The notes under the pieces: model-generated
What the model was told of the DNA's origin: nothing
The model's database searches: none
Seen by the model: only the letters and a program-made list of their open reading frames with translations
Program-made: the position numbers and the translations under genes
Part shown: positions 10,331 to 19,945 of the stretch, piece by piece
Position numbering within the stretch: position 1 is the stretch's first letter
How the letters are laid out: each line of letters starts with the position of its first letter
Source: Clavulina sp. PMI_390
Lineage: Eukaryota > Basidiomycota > Agaricomycetes > Cantharellales > Hydnaceae
Assembly: GCA_015039315.1 (NCBI GenBank)
Contig: WIDE01000099.1
Coordinates: forward strand, 1-64,000
Reading direction: 5' to 3'
Length of the DNA stretch: 64,000 bases

Positions 10331-11666
10331 ATGAACTCCACCACCACATCCTTATCGTCGCGCGCCGTCGCTGCGACAGTCCACTTTCTGCCATTCCTTG
10401 TCAGTCCACCATCAGCCAACAATCTTACAAATATTGTATCACTGTGCATATTCCTTGCATGCTTGTCTCTGACATATGACGGCGCCGTACCTGCCGCGTT
10501 GCGACTTGTCCTATTCGTCCTTGCAACGTACTTTGGACATCCTCTCGTAACAGGGGATCACGAAGTGCGCCATCGAATGGCCTCTACAGCGATCACCGCG
10601 TCGGGGACCCTATTGTTGTTCAAAGCTTTCGATGTATGCGTTGTTTCCTTGTGGGATAAGGAGCCTCCACATTGGGTGAGAAACGGGAAGCGTGTGCCTC
10701 TACCGCATACGTTCTTTGGTCGACTAGTGTACGCGTTCGATTTGGTGAGTGAACACAATCTTATTTTGAGAAAAGCTCCCTCCACTCACCAAGCTTCGAA
10801 TCTAGTTGTCGACGAATCGAGGCAGTAGTTGGTTTGATGGCTACAGCTGGGATTGGGCTCCCAAATATGTCGCGACATATTCTCCATCTGTTCGATCACG
10901 ACTATCAAACGCAGTGCGGAATCTGCTTTATTTCGTCTACCTCTATCTCCTCGTGGACGTGTTGGAGACAATCACCCAGCGAGAACACTGGAGCATCTCA
11001 GACCCACACCCCGTTCTCTCCCTCTCCATTCCCAAACAGTTGTTCTACTCATTATGCATATGCGTCAGCACCTGCATTGGAATCATCCTTAGCCACAGCC
11101 TGTTCGCGACCATATTCATTGCATTAGGGTGTTCGCCAACAGCGTGGGTCCCTATGTTTCAGAGCCCCTTCACCTCGTCCTCCCTTCAAGACTTCTGGTC
11201 GAATCGGTGGCATCACATCTGGAAGCGTCCTACGGGGCGCGCGTCCATCCCCATCATGATGCTCGTCCCCCAACGGTGGTCGTGGTCGACTCGCCGCGTT
11301 ATCCGTGCCATCATCATCTTTGGTATGCAGACCATCTGGCATCTATACCTTGTCGCGCGTGGCTTCCACGTGCGCAAGTCTGAGCGGGAATGGCGCTTCA
11401 TTGACGAGTCCACCGTGCTATTCTTCTTGCTACAACCTATCGGGCTGCTCATTGAGCGAGAGTTGTTGGTACCATTATCAAGGCAAATCTTGCCTGAAAA
11501 GTCCAGAGCTTTTGTGACACGCCTTTGGGCATGGGCATGGCTGTTGTGGACTGGCCGATACTGGGCGGATGTTTGGGTTCGCAGTGGCATGTGGAGCCCT
11601 GGCGAAGGATATATAGGCTGGAGCCCAGTTCGAGGGGTATTGTTTGGCCAATGGTTCCTGGTCTGA
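10331..11666 (+). CDS. Wax-synthase-like MBOAT acyltransferase, copy 6
   Basis: Exons 10331-10744 and 10806-11666 encode 424 aa. The intron is 61 nt (GTGAGT donor, AATCTAG acceptor). Exon 2 begins LSTNRGSSWFDGYSWDWAP. SLQDFWSNRWHHIWKR and the C-terminal TGRYWADVWVRSGMW blocks are present. The start MNSTTTSLSSRAVAATVHF aligns with the other copies. It forms the right edge of the array. As with the rest, family membership supports ER-membrane acyl transfer to an alcohol, but no pathway partner (terpene cyclase, P450, PKS) lies next to it to suggest a product. Confidence 0.9.
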
Positions 11667-12004
11667 ACATCGGACCAGCGCAGAAAAGCGTCACTAGTGG
11701 CCATCTCCTAAGCTGCTTAAACGATAACTGAGCTTTTCATATCTTTGTGTTTTTAGAATATATCATAGAGACATTAGTTTACTCGCCCCACTGGGTGCTT
11801 TCCACGGTCGATCCCCTTCCCATTCTCAACAAGAGCATCACCCGAGATATACGGCAGCAATTATTCGTAGAATTAACCAGAAAGGAACACAAAAACACTA
11901 TACTATATCTTTACATGCGTGACTGGGCCCTCTTCTACACACATACCCTCCTCGTTCGCGATAGTATTCCATAGGGCCTGACATCAGCTTGCTCATATAG
12001 CCCG
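11667..12004. other. Intergenic, convergent 3' ends
   Basis: 338 bp between the stop of copy 6 and the stop of the minus-strand gene at 12,005. No feature recognised. Confidence 0.45.
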
Positions 12005-13449
12005 TCAAACCAGTTCATTGTTGCCGTTACCATCTACCATTGAACGTACAGTAACACGCTTTTCTCGATCAGCCCAAGGCCGTGGCCACGTCTTAGCCGA
12101 AGGTATAGGCCATGTCGTTGAGCGAGATTTCGCCATAAATCCTCTGATATCGTCAGCGAGAGATTTGAACGTCGCAGTCATTTCCTCGGCATCCGTTGAT
12201 GACGGCGGAGTTGACGAAGACAAAGTGTTCACCAAGGGCGGAGAAGAAGATTCCCTTCGAGGCTCCGTGGAGAGCAACTGGATGCGGAGGTCCCTGGGGA
12301 GTGGAGAAGCTATAGAGCCATCATCCAAGGACTCGATAACGGGGCTTTTGGATACGAAGTTGTCAGTACAGGGGAGACACCCATGAGGGTGGGCATGCTC
12401 CGTCAATTGTTGCTTCTCGTCCAGCATGCATGGACTCTCGGCCCGACTTGACGAGGGTGTCGTGATGGTGCTGCTGAAAGTACTTCCTGCGTCTACGCTC
12501 ACGCTGAAATTTGAATGGATTCAGTGAGCAACCCAAAGTGATATGGATGAGATTAGAGTAGAGGGACAACGCACCGATTCCTTCTGCGCTGACACGCTTT
12601 CAGGTAGGAACGGCAAGCAAACACAGGACTTCCGAGCAGCTCCAAGCCCGAAATTCGATCTTCATCGTCTGACTCGAGCTCGTTGTCCGATTCCCCGCTG
12701 TCTGCGGAAAGAGAATTGTGACTTGATACTAGGGACGAGGATATTACCCCAGAAGCACGGACCGCTGCCAGCCTGGCGAACTGTCCCAAGTTCGACGTGC
12801 AAGTGAATTCCACTGGAGAGTCCGTCAGGTTGCAGGCAAAGGAAGGAACTCCAGAGATCCCAAAGTCCTCCTTGGAAAGATTTGGTAGACTGTCAAATCG
12901 AGACGGAGCGCACTGGTCGTCAGAGAGCTCAATGTCGGAGTTGAGGTAGTCTACCAATTCGCGGGGATTGCGAGACTCCCGATCCCTATTGCACATGCTA
13001 TCTGGCACTAAAGTCATTTCGGATGGCATTGACTCGTCGTCAGAATGGTACCCATCGATGCTCGATGATGAGGCGGCAGTCACTTCGAGGTACCATCGAC
13101 TACGTTCGCGGCGGTGTCTTGCGCGTTTCCCGGACGAGCTCATGGAGAAGACCTTGCTTTCATAGTAGCCAGAGTCGAATTTTCGACCATATTGCAAAGT
13201 GGAGGTTCTGGACTGATAATAGCTGAAGTGAGCCTCAGATCGTACAGCAAGGCGGTCATGATTTTCTCTCGCGAGAACGTGAGGTTGAATATGGAGGTTT
13301 GAGATTGACTCAAGTGATTTTTCGAGCGTTTTGTGGCGATTTCGTCGTTTTTGTGATGCAGGAGAGGCGCTGAGTGCGACTGCCACTGGGGCTGTCATCA
13401 TGCTCCAGGCGATGATACCTCCCACTATGCAACCTGAAAGAACTGGCAT
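12005..13449 (-). CDS. Unrecognised membrane-anchored low-complexity protein
   Basis: Two exons, 13449-12575 and 12503-12005, joined across a 71-nt intron (GTGCGT donor, TTTCAG acceptor). The joined frame reads QRRRNR-VSVDAGSTF without a break and gives 457 aa. The N terminus (CIVGGIIAWSMMTAPVAVAL) is one hydrophobic segment that could be a signal anchor. A basic RRNRHK stretch follows. The rest is rich in Ser, Asp and Glu with acidic clusters such as SDNELESDDEDR and is probably disordered. No known domain is recognised. The hydrophobic start may place it in the endomembrane system. Function unknown. Confidence 0.6.
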
Positions 13450-14160
13450 ACTAGGAACAAATGAGCCGATAAAGGGAGGGTAGAGGGAAAGAGAATGGGC
13501 GGAGCGAAAGGCGGTGGGAGATGTGAAGAAGGAACGGTCAAGGCGGAAGTGTCAAATACTCCATGGAAGTGCGGCGGTGTCAGATGAACAGGATGCTTAG
13601 TTAGACGACGGTATTCTGATGAAGTTATGATCCTGGTCAGATTTCCATTGGATAACCTTCAGAGATGGGTGTTATGTCGGTAGTATACCATTCCGTGGCA
13701 CATATAGGTAGCGTTTGGACGCTGGCCCTCTTGAAGGAACAGTATTGTCACGCGTCGACGTGACATTCCATTTAAGGAATATTCTGCCGCACGTGTGCTT
13801 TGGTTCCTGAAACAAGCTAGAAGCGCCTCAATGGTCGTATGCTGAAAGTGAAACCAAGTCATGTATCTGATAGCGCTTTCGAATGCTCGAGTTATTGAGT
13901 TTATGGACTGAGCATCCAGCTGAATCCGTGAGGGGCATTATGTTTGGGAAGACTCAATATACTAATAATCGGAAAGTAGGTATACGCGAGATGTAGGGAT
14001 TGTTCGGATCAACGGTGTCATCCTCCCGTCGTGAGTAGTCAAGCATGTGGCAATTAGCCCTACACGATGTGGCGAAGTAACAAGCTGAAGCTAGAAAGAC
14101 GGCTTGCATACAAACTAGGGCGACAGCCTACTAGATTTTGACAATAGAGCCCAGAGCTTG
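13450..14160. other. Intergenic, no gene seen
   Basis: 711 bp upstream of the 457-aa gene and downstream of the next minus-strand gene. No convincing ORF, repeat or RNA gene. Confidence 0.45.
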
Positions 14161-14967
14161 CTATTTCCCATCGAAAACGCGATCCCAGAAATCGTCAGCC
14201 GGGGCCTCTATAGAATCCGTAGCTGAGAGAGGCGTTTCGTCCTCTAGTACCATCGAAAATAGTTTTTGGGTAATATCATGCCGCAGGGAGGAGCTGGAAC
14301 AGGTTTTCCGCTCGGTTGATCTTTTGGGAATGCGTTGGAAAAGAGTGAATTGTGTGGTGATGATGCCCTGCGATACATAAGCGACTTTGTGTACTCGCGA
14401 CCTGGTGAAATCCTCAGGAGTCTTGAATACGTCCACGATGGCATCCCGGACCTCATGAGCGTCAGGACGGAGATATTCGCACATGTGCCACATTCCCTTC
14501 CCGGTTGGAAAATTGAAAACATGGGCTGGGAGGTGTGTCTTGATTACACGGGTAAGTTCAACTTCGTCCTCTTCCAGGTCCTTGATTTCCCTCTTCCCTT
14601 TCATAATGGCAATTAGGCGTTCTGGGACTATTTCATTCTCCTCCAAGTTCAGGGAGTCTAACCAGTCCGAATATTCTGGATCCGAAAACGGTAGTGCTGT
14701 GGATGTGGATGTAGAGAGGTTTGTGGTTGACATCACTTCATAGGTCGACTCCTGAGGTAAGCCCGGTTCTACAATGGCTGCGGAACTGGTATCACAGTCT
14801 GAGTAGACCGTGGTTGAGTAGTTCTGAGTGAGAACATCTTCTATGGTGAGGCAGGGTTGCGTATTAGCGCTGCGCAAGTTACCATCGCCATTTATTTGAG
14901 ATGCATTTCGAGAGGTCGATTGGTTAGGAGGTCCATGAAAAAAGTCCGTCTGGGTTATGGCTTGCAT
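14161..14967 (-). CDS. Unrecognised protein, 268 aa
   Basis: Single ORF from Met at 14967. The first 90 residues are rich in Ser, Thr and Asn and look disordered. The centre (LEENEIVPERLIAIMKGKREIKDLEEDEVELTRVIK, 14,500-14,640) is charged. A more ordered block follows with LPAHVFNFPTGKGMWHM and SQGIITTQFTLFQR. The tail ends ADDFWDRVFDGK. No domain is recognised. Part of the ordered block resembles the larger minus-strand gene at 15,797-17,143 (see findings), hinting at distant paralogy. Upstream introns or a longer N terminus cannot be excluded. Confidence 0.5.
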   Translation of the reverse strand: MQAITQTDFFHGPPNQSTSRNASQINGDGNLRSANTQPCLTIEDVLTQNYSTTVYSDCDTSSAAIVEPGLPQESTYEVMSTTNLSTSTSTALPFSDPEYSDWLDSLNLEENEIVPERLIAIMKGKREIKDLEEDEVELTRVIKTHLPAHVFNFPTGKGMWHMCEYLRPDAHEVRDAIVDVFKTPEDFTRSRVHKVAYVSQGIITTQFTLFQRIPKRSTERKTCSSSSLRHDITQKLFSMVLEDETPLSATDSIEAPADDFWDRVFDGK

Positions 14968-15211
14968 AGCATGAATCAGAGAGATATGAGGATACCACAG
15001 CAGATAAGAAGGATAGGAGGTTAATAAATTTACCGTCTTGAGTTGGTCTATCAGACGTATTAATTTTTTTAACCAGATTGTGGTCTGAACGTGATGTGGC
15101 TGAACGAGACAAGGAGATATGCGACAAAAGTGGCTGCATTTGACGTCGAGACTGGATCTTTGTCTGAAAAATTGGATTAAATGAGTAAATTCTACTCGTC
15201 AAGTACACTTA

Positions 15212-15370
15212 GGGTCCCTTCGGCAACTTATTTAGGGCCTAAATAAGCCCTAAATAGGCCCCTAAATAGGACCTCGATAACTCATAGATAGCGACTTATC
15301 CACGACGTATTTAGGCCCTATTCACGAGTTGTTCGGCAATGATTTTCCCGGATATATGCTGAATAAGTAC
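15212..15370 (+). repeat. Left terminal inverted repeat of the MITE
   Basis: About 159 bp, pairing with 15571-15719. It contains internal short palindromic units built from TTTAGGGCC / GGCCCTAAA and ends near GATATATGCTGAATAA. A short stretch near 15,327-15,338 is absent from the partner, so the arms differ by an indel. Confidence 0.85.
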
Positions 15371-15570
15371 AGCGTTACTCACACCGCGGCAGCCTGTGAC
15401 AAACCCTTTCTGTCAGACATAGAATATCACTCTATTTCTTTCTTGATCAAAGCGGTAGAAAAGTCATTGTTGATTACTTCCTCATACTAGAAGTAGTAGC
15501 CAGATGTGGTTCTTACGTCGCCATTGAAAGAAATTTGTTAGCAGACTGGTGGTGACAGTCACATCAGGGT

Positions 15571-15719
15571 GTTATTTATTCAGCATATATCCAGGAAAAT
15601 CACTCCGTGAATAATGCCTAAATACGTTGTGAATAATCGCTATCTACGAGTTATCGAGGTTTTATCTAGGGGCCTATTTAGGGCTTATTTAGGCCCTAAA
15701 TAAGTTGCCGAAGGGACCC
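15571..15719 (-). repeat. Right terminal inverted repeat of the MITE
   Basis: About 149 bp, the inverted counterpart of 15212-15370, with scattered substitutions. The outermost 50 bp are nearly identical between arms. Confidence 0.85.
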
Positions 15720-15796
15720 TTAAGGGCTGAAAGCGACAAAGGGCAATACAATCATGTAAAGATACACTGAAATAAAATAACTGCTCGACCCCGCAG

Positions 15797-17143
15797 TCAC
15801 TGCACCCTTGAAGCATCCTTCTGCGCAAACCAAGACGACACATCAAGAGCAGACCCAATATCATCATCATCATCGTCATCTCCCCAGGTATCATTAGGTG
15901 GGGCCTGAGTCGTCATTGATGTTTCAGTATCGGCTCCATCCTCAACGGAAAGCTGAGCCTGCGTGCGTTCCTCCAACGACTGATCAAGTTCCCCTTGCGT
16001 TGCCATATTTTCGAACTTGCCCTCCGTAAGCCACGGATGGCACAACGGAGTGACGTCCAAATCCTCGCCCTGGCAGTCTAAATCACTCATAGTGAAGCTG
16101 TCCATGAGGGACACCCGGCGCTTTGGAGAAGGGGGCGGATATTCTCCGGTATTGCGAAGCACAGAATTTCTCCAATTCCTCTCCTTATCTCTGTCTTCGT
16201 CCTCGTATTCGGTTCTCAACATCGTATATGCGGCGGACACGGCCCCTTGGGGAACCCATCGCCATGGCCGTTCAGTGCCGATTGTGGCTGGCCGAATAAG
16301 GTTCGCGTTGGGGACTTCTTCGGCCCAGATGTGAGACACAAAAACGGGTTCCTCTTTGTCCCACGACTTGACGATTTTGCAGCCTCCGTATACGTGGGAG
16401 GGGATGGAAGAGAGAGAAATATGTAGAAGCCATGGAACTTCAGTGTTGAAGTCGATCGTGCTGGTGTTGCACGAGACAAATTTTCCAGGAGGGAAAATAT
16501 GCGGTAAAAGAACAGGAGTTGCTTCTTCAAAGAAGGAAGAGGTGCTGGCGAGGCTTTGTGTCGCGGCAAAGTTTGCGGCCAACATTGCCTCCTCAGATGA
16601 AGGTTGAGTGCTACCGCTGGGTGGGCTCGGCGAGCGCTCTGGCGTCTCGAAATGATTACAAAGTCCCACAAAGTCATCATCTGATGGAGAAACAGATGAA
16701 TCAACAGAGCCGTTGCCCGATGGTACGCCAGATTGAGGCGCTGAGATTTCTATCTCTTGTAACTCCACGTCGGGGGCTGTTGGTGGGCACAAGCTGGCCT
16801 GTGGTACGCTGGCAGCGATTGGATCCCTTTCGCCGTCGAGATCCGTCGTTCCATATTGCAACTTGAGCCTCTCATAGTCGAACGGCTCGTCTTCACCGTT
16901 GTTGACATCTGCCAACTTCATAAGTGATGGAATCAGCGCTGAGTCTGAACGGGTGCCGCTGATAGCAGAGGAAGTGGGGTCAGCAATTAATGCGCTCGGG
17001 ATCGGAACAGATGATTGAGGATCTTCTTCGTCGAAGAGGCTGAGCGACGCGCCATGATGTTGCGAGGTCACATCGAGGCCATCGGTGAGGAAGAAGTTCA
17101 GATGATTTTGGAGGGCGGTAAGTGGGGGCTGGTGTCCGATCAT
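15797..17143 (-). CDS. Unrecognised acidic protein, 448 aa
   Basis: One open frame from Met at 17143. The N-terminal 180 residues are low in complexity with many Ser, Pro and Asp. An ordered central block (about residues 215-310) holds VPWLLHISLSSIPSHVYGG, VFVSHIWAEEVPNANLIRP and RPWRWVPQGAVSAAY. The C terminus has a DDDDDDD run and SALDVSSWFAQKD. No family is recognised. The block recalls part of the gene at 14,161-14,967. The stop lies about 75 bp from the MITE, so the element may sit in its 3' UTR. A role cannot be given. Confidence 0.5.
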   Translation of the reverse strand: MIGHQPPLTALQNHLNFFLTDGLDVTSQHHGASLSLFDEEDPQSSVPIPSALIADPTSSAISGTRSDSALIPSLMKLADVNNGEDEPFDYERLKLQYGTTDLDGERDPIAASVPQASLCPPTAPDVELQEIEISAPQSGVPSGNGSVDSSVSPSDDDFVGLCNHFETPERSPSPPSGSTQPSSEEAMLAANFAATQSLASTSSFFEEATPVLLPHIFPPGKFVSCNTSTIDFNTEVPWLLHISLSSIPSHVYGGCKIVKSWDKEEPVFVSHIWAEEVPNANLIRPATIGTERPWRWVPQGAVSAAYTMLRTEYEDEDRDKERNWRNSVLRNTGEYPPPSPKRRVSLMDSFTMSDLDCQGEDLDVTPLCHPWLTEGKFENMATQGELDQSLEERTQAQLSVEDGADTETSMTTQAPPNDTWGDDDDDDDIGSALDVSSWFAQKDASRVQ

Positions 17144-18090
17144 CGAACAAAGACCAGCTGATAGTGTAGAGTCCCGCGGCGATCGGTGTTATATGGGTAC
17201 GGGGTGTTGGGAGTTGGGATAGAAGGATCTGTTAGCAACGCCACAGGGAACGCGTCGGGTTAACGCTAATGCAGGACTAACCTGGATTTACAACTGAGTC
17301 CTTGTTGTCGTAGGACTCATCGAAACCCGTTTTAATGCGGATATCACGCGTTTTTGAGTTCCCCGTTGGAGGTACGAGGTCAGAGGAGCAGGGTGAGACT
17401 TGAGGCATGCAGAGTAGAACAGGGATTTGAACGAGATGGACTTGAAGGTATGGCGTGGTACTGATGTCTTGCGGCTAGCTATATACGACTGAGTAAGTGT
17501 GCAGTTTAGAATCTGGGTTAGAAAAGGCTGCAGCGAGATTCGTCACGAGTTGTCACACCAGCCTACAACATCGATCAACATGAGGACAACAGCGAAAATG
17601 GTAAGTTGACAAACAAGTTGGTGGACGGCGATATGGAGAAACAAAAGGATTGACTAGAAATTTCACGCGACTTATTCAGGACCACAATGCAAGTAAAAAA
17701 TCTTAGGGAACTTCAGTCATACAGCTGCGACGAGCCAACCACATTTGTGAACCCTTTTCAAATGAACAGAGAAGTAGCACAAAATACCGATGAGGGAGGG
17801 TTAGTGATGAATAGTGCATTGGTCGTCTAATTCAGGGAGGTCTGAAAGGCTCGTAGGACGAAGATTCCTTGAACATGCTGAGCTCAAGATTTTCGCTGGC
17901 CGCGCTAGTTGTTCATTGAGTGAGTTTCGCGATGCATAACCCGTAAAGGTGAGTTTAAACAGCCGGGGGTTTCAAGATCTTCGAACGGTTGGGATGGAGG
18001 CCATGCAGCGTGATCAAGAATGATTATCGAAACGTTGAGCTGCTCTCTCCCCAGTCATTGATGATTTTGTCTCGCGATCGCGGACATAAA
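17144..18090. other. Intergenic, no gene seen
   Basis: About 950 bp upstream of the 448-aa gene and downstream of prefoldin subunit 2. All ORFs are short. A small unrecognised RNA gene or upstream exon cannot be ruled out. Confidence 0.4.
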
Positions 18091-18652
18091 TTATCGCGCT
18101 GATCCAAGTTTGATTTTGTAGTCCTTAGTGAATGTCTGAAACTCTGTCTCTTTGGACTTGTACTGATTGACGAGTTGAGAAAGCAGTTGGCGAATCTATA
18201 GAAGGACAGATGGAAATCTGCTAAGTACAGTAAAAGACAATAATAAGTAAAATTTAAGGCTCACCCCATCGCGGTTAGTATTTAGAGCGGGAACGACATC
18301 TTTCACGGTCCTCTCGACAAGGACGCCTCCGATGAGGCGGAAGCACTTCCTGTCCGGCTCCTTTGCCAGCATTTCATTCAGCGTCGACAAAACTAGCCTG
18401 GAAGCAGAAGTGAGTATCAGACCAAATAATTTGGAGATCGATTGCCATACTCATGCTCATCAGCCTCGCCCTCAATCTCTCCGATCTTCTGAGCCAAAGT
18501 CTGAAGGTCGCTCTGGTATCGTGAGAAAGTCGCCTGAACCTCTGTAGCGCAATTTTAACACTAAATAGGAGTTCAAGGGCGCCTGGAAAAGCGTAAATAC
18601 CTTGATCACTGAGCTTTCGAGGTTGGGAAGCTTTTGCCTTCACGGTTGCCAT
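18091..18652 (-). CDS. PFD2: Prefoldin subunit 2
   Basis: Four exons: 18652-18601, 18541-18451, 18397-18265 and 18195-18091, giving 126 aa. Prefoldin is a cytosolic heterohexamer that hands nascent actin and tubulin to the CCT chaperonin; subunit 2 is a beta-type subunit. Seen: the N-terminal helix ATFSRYQSDLQTLAQKIGE, the highly conserved DRKCFRLIGGVLVERTVKD hairpin region, and a C-terminal helix RQLLSQLVNQYKSKE, the classic coiled-coil / beta / coiled-coil plan. Length is normal for the family. All three introns are GT-AG and keep phase. Its start codon is 89 bp from that of the divergent complex I gene. Confidence 0.95.
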
Positions 18653-18741
18653 ATTGAGGCGCTCGGCGCTTAGAGCAAAGCAAACGTCAACATCTCATTG
18701 GCTCGCTGCTGGGCGACTGGGCACATCGTTGACAAACTCGA
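18653..18741. promoter_or_regulatory. 89-bp bidirectional promoter, PFD2 / NDUFS8
   Basis: Only 89 bp separate the start codons of the divergent prefoldin and complex I genes, so 5' UTRs and core promoters of both must fit or overlap here. No TATA box is evident. Confidence 0.6.
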
Positions 18742-19789
<1,048 letters not shown>

Positions 19790-19945
19790 TGCGATTGCTT
19801 ATGAGAGTTCGCTTGTGATTGTTAGAGCTGTTGTGGGGCGAGAGTACATCGAAGCAACTAATATTATTTACTTGTCCGTCTCCACTTCTCTAATGATACT
19901 AGCACTATCAGAACGAGTGACGTCAAAATGGGCGACCATGGGCTT

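Larger units (their letters stand above)
15212..15719. mobile_element. 508-bp MITE, PIF/Harbinger (Tourist) type
   Basis: A non-coding element bounded by long imperfect terminal inverted repeats. The left end reads GGGTCCCTTCGGCAAC and the right end is its exact reverse complement. It is flanked on both sides by the trinucleotide TTA (15209-15211 and 15720-15722), which fits the 3-bp TWA target-site duplication of PIF/Harbinger elements. About 200 bp of unique sequence lie between the repeats and carry no transposase. Ends and duplication are intact, so the insertion looks fairly young. It depends on a transposase encoded elsewhere, which is inference. It sits between two unrecognised minus-strand genes. 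Confidence 0.88.

Noticed and set aside
1..11666. Classical secondary-metabolite gene cluster
   Set aside because: Only acyltransferases and a zinc-knuckle ORF are present; no core synthase, P450, transporter or regulator.
15212..15719. CRISPR-like or satellite array suggested by repeated TTTAGGGCC units
   Set aside because: The units are internal palindromes of MITE inverted repeats, not regularly spaced direct repeats with spacers.
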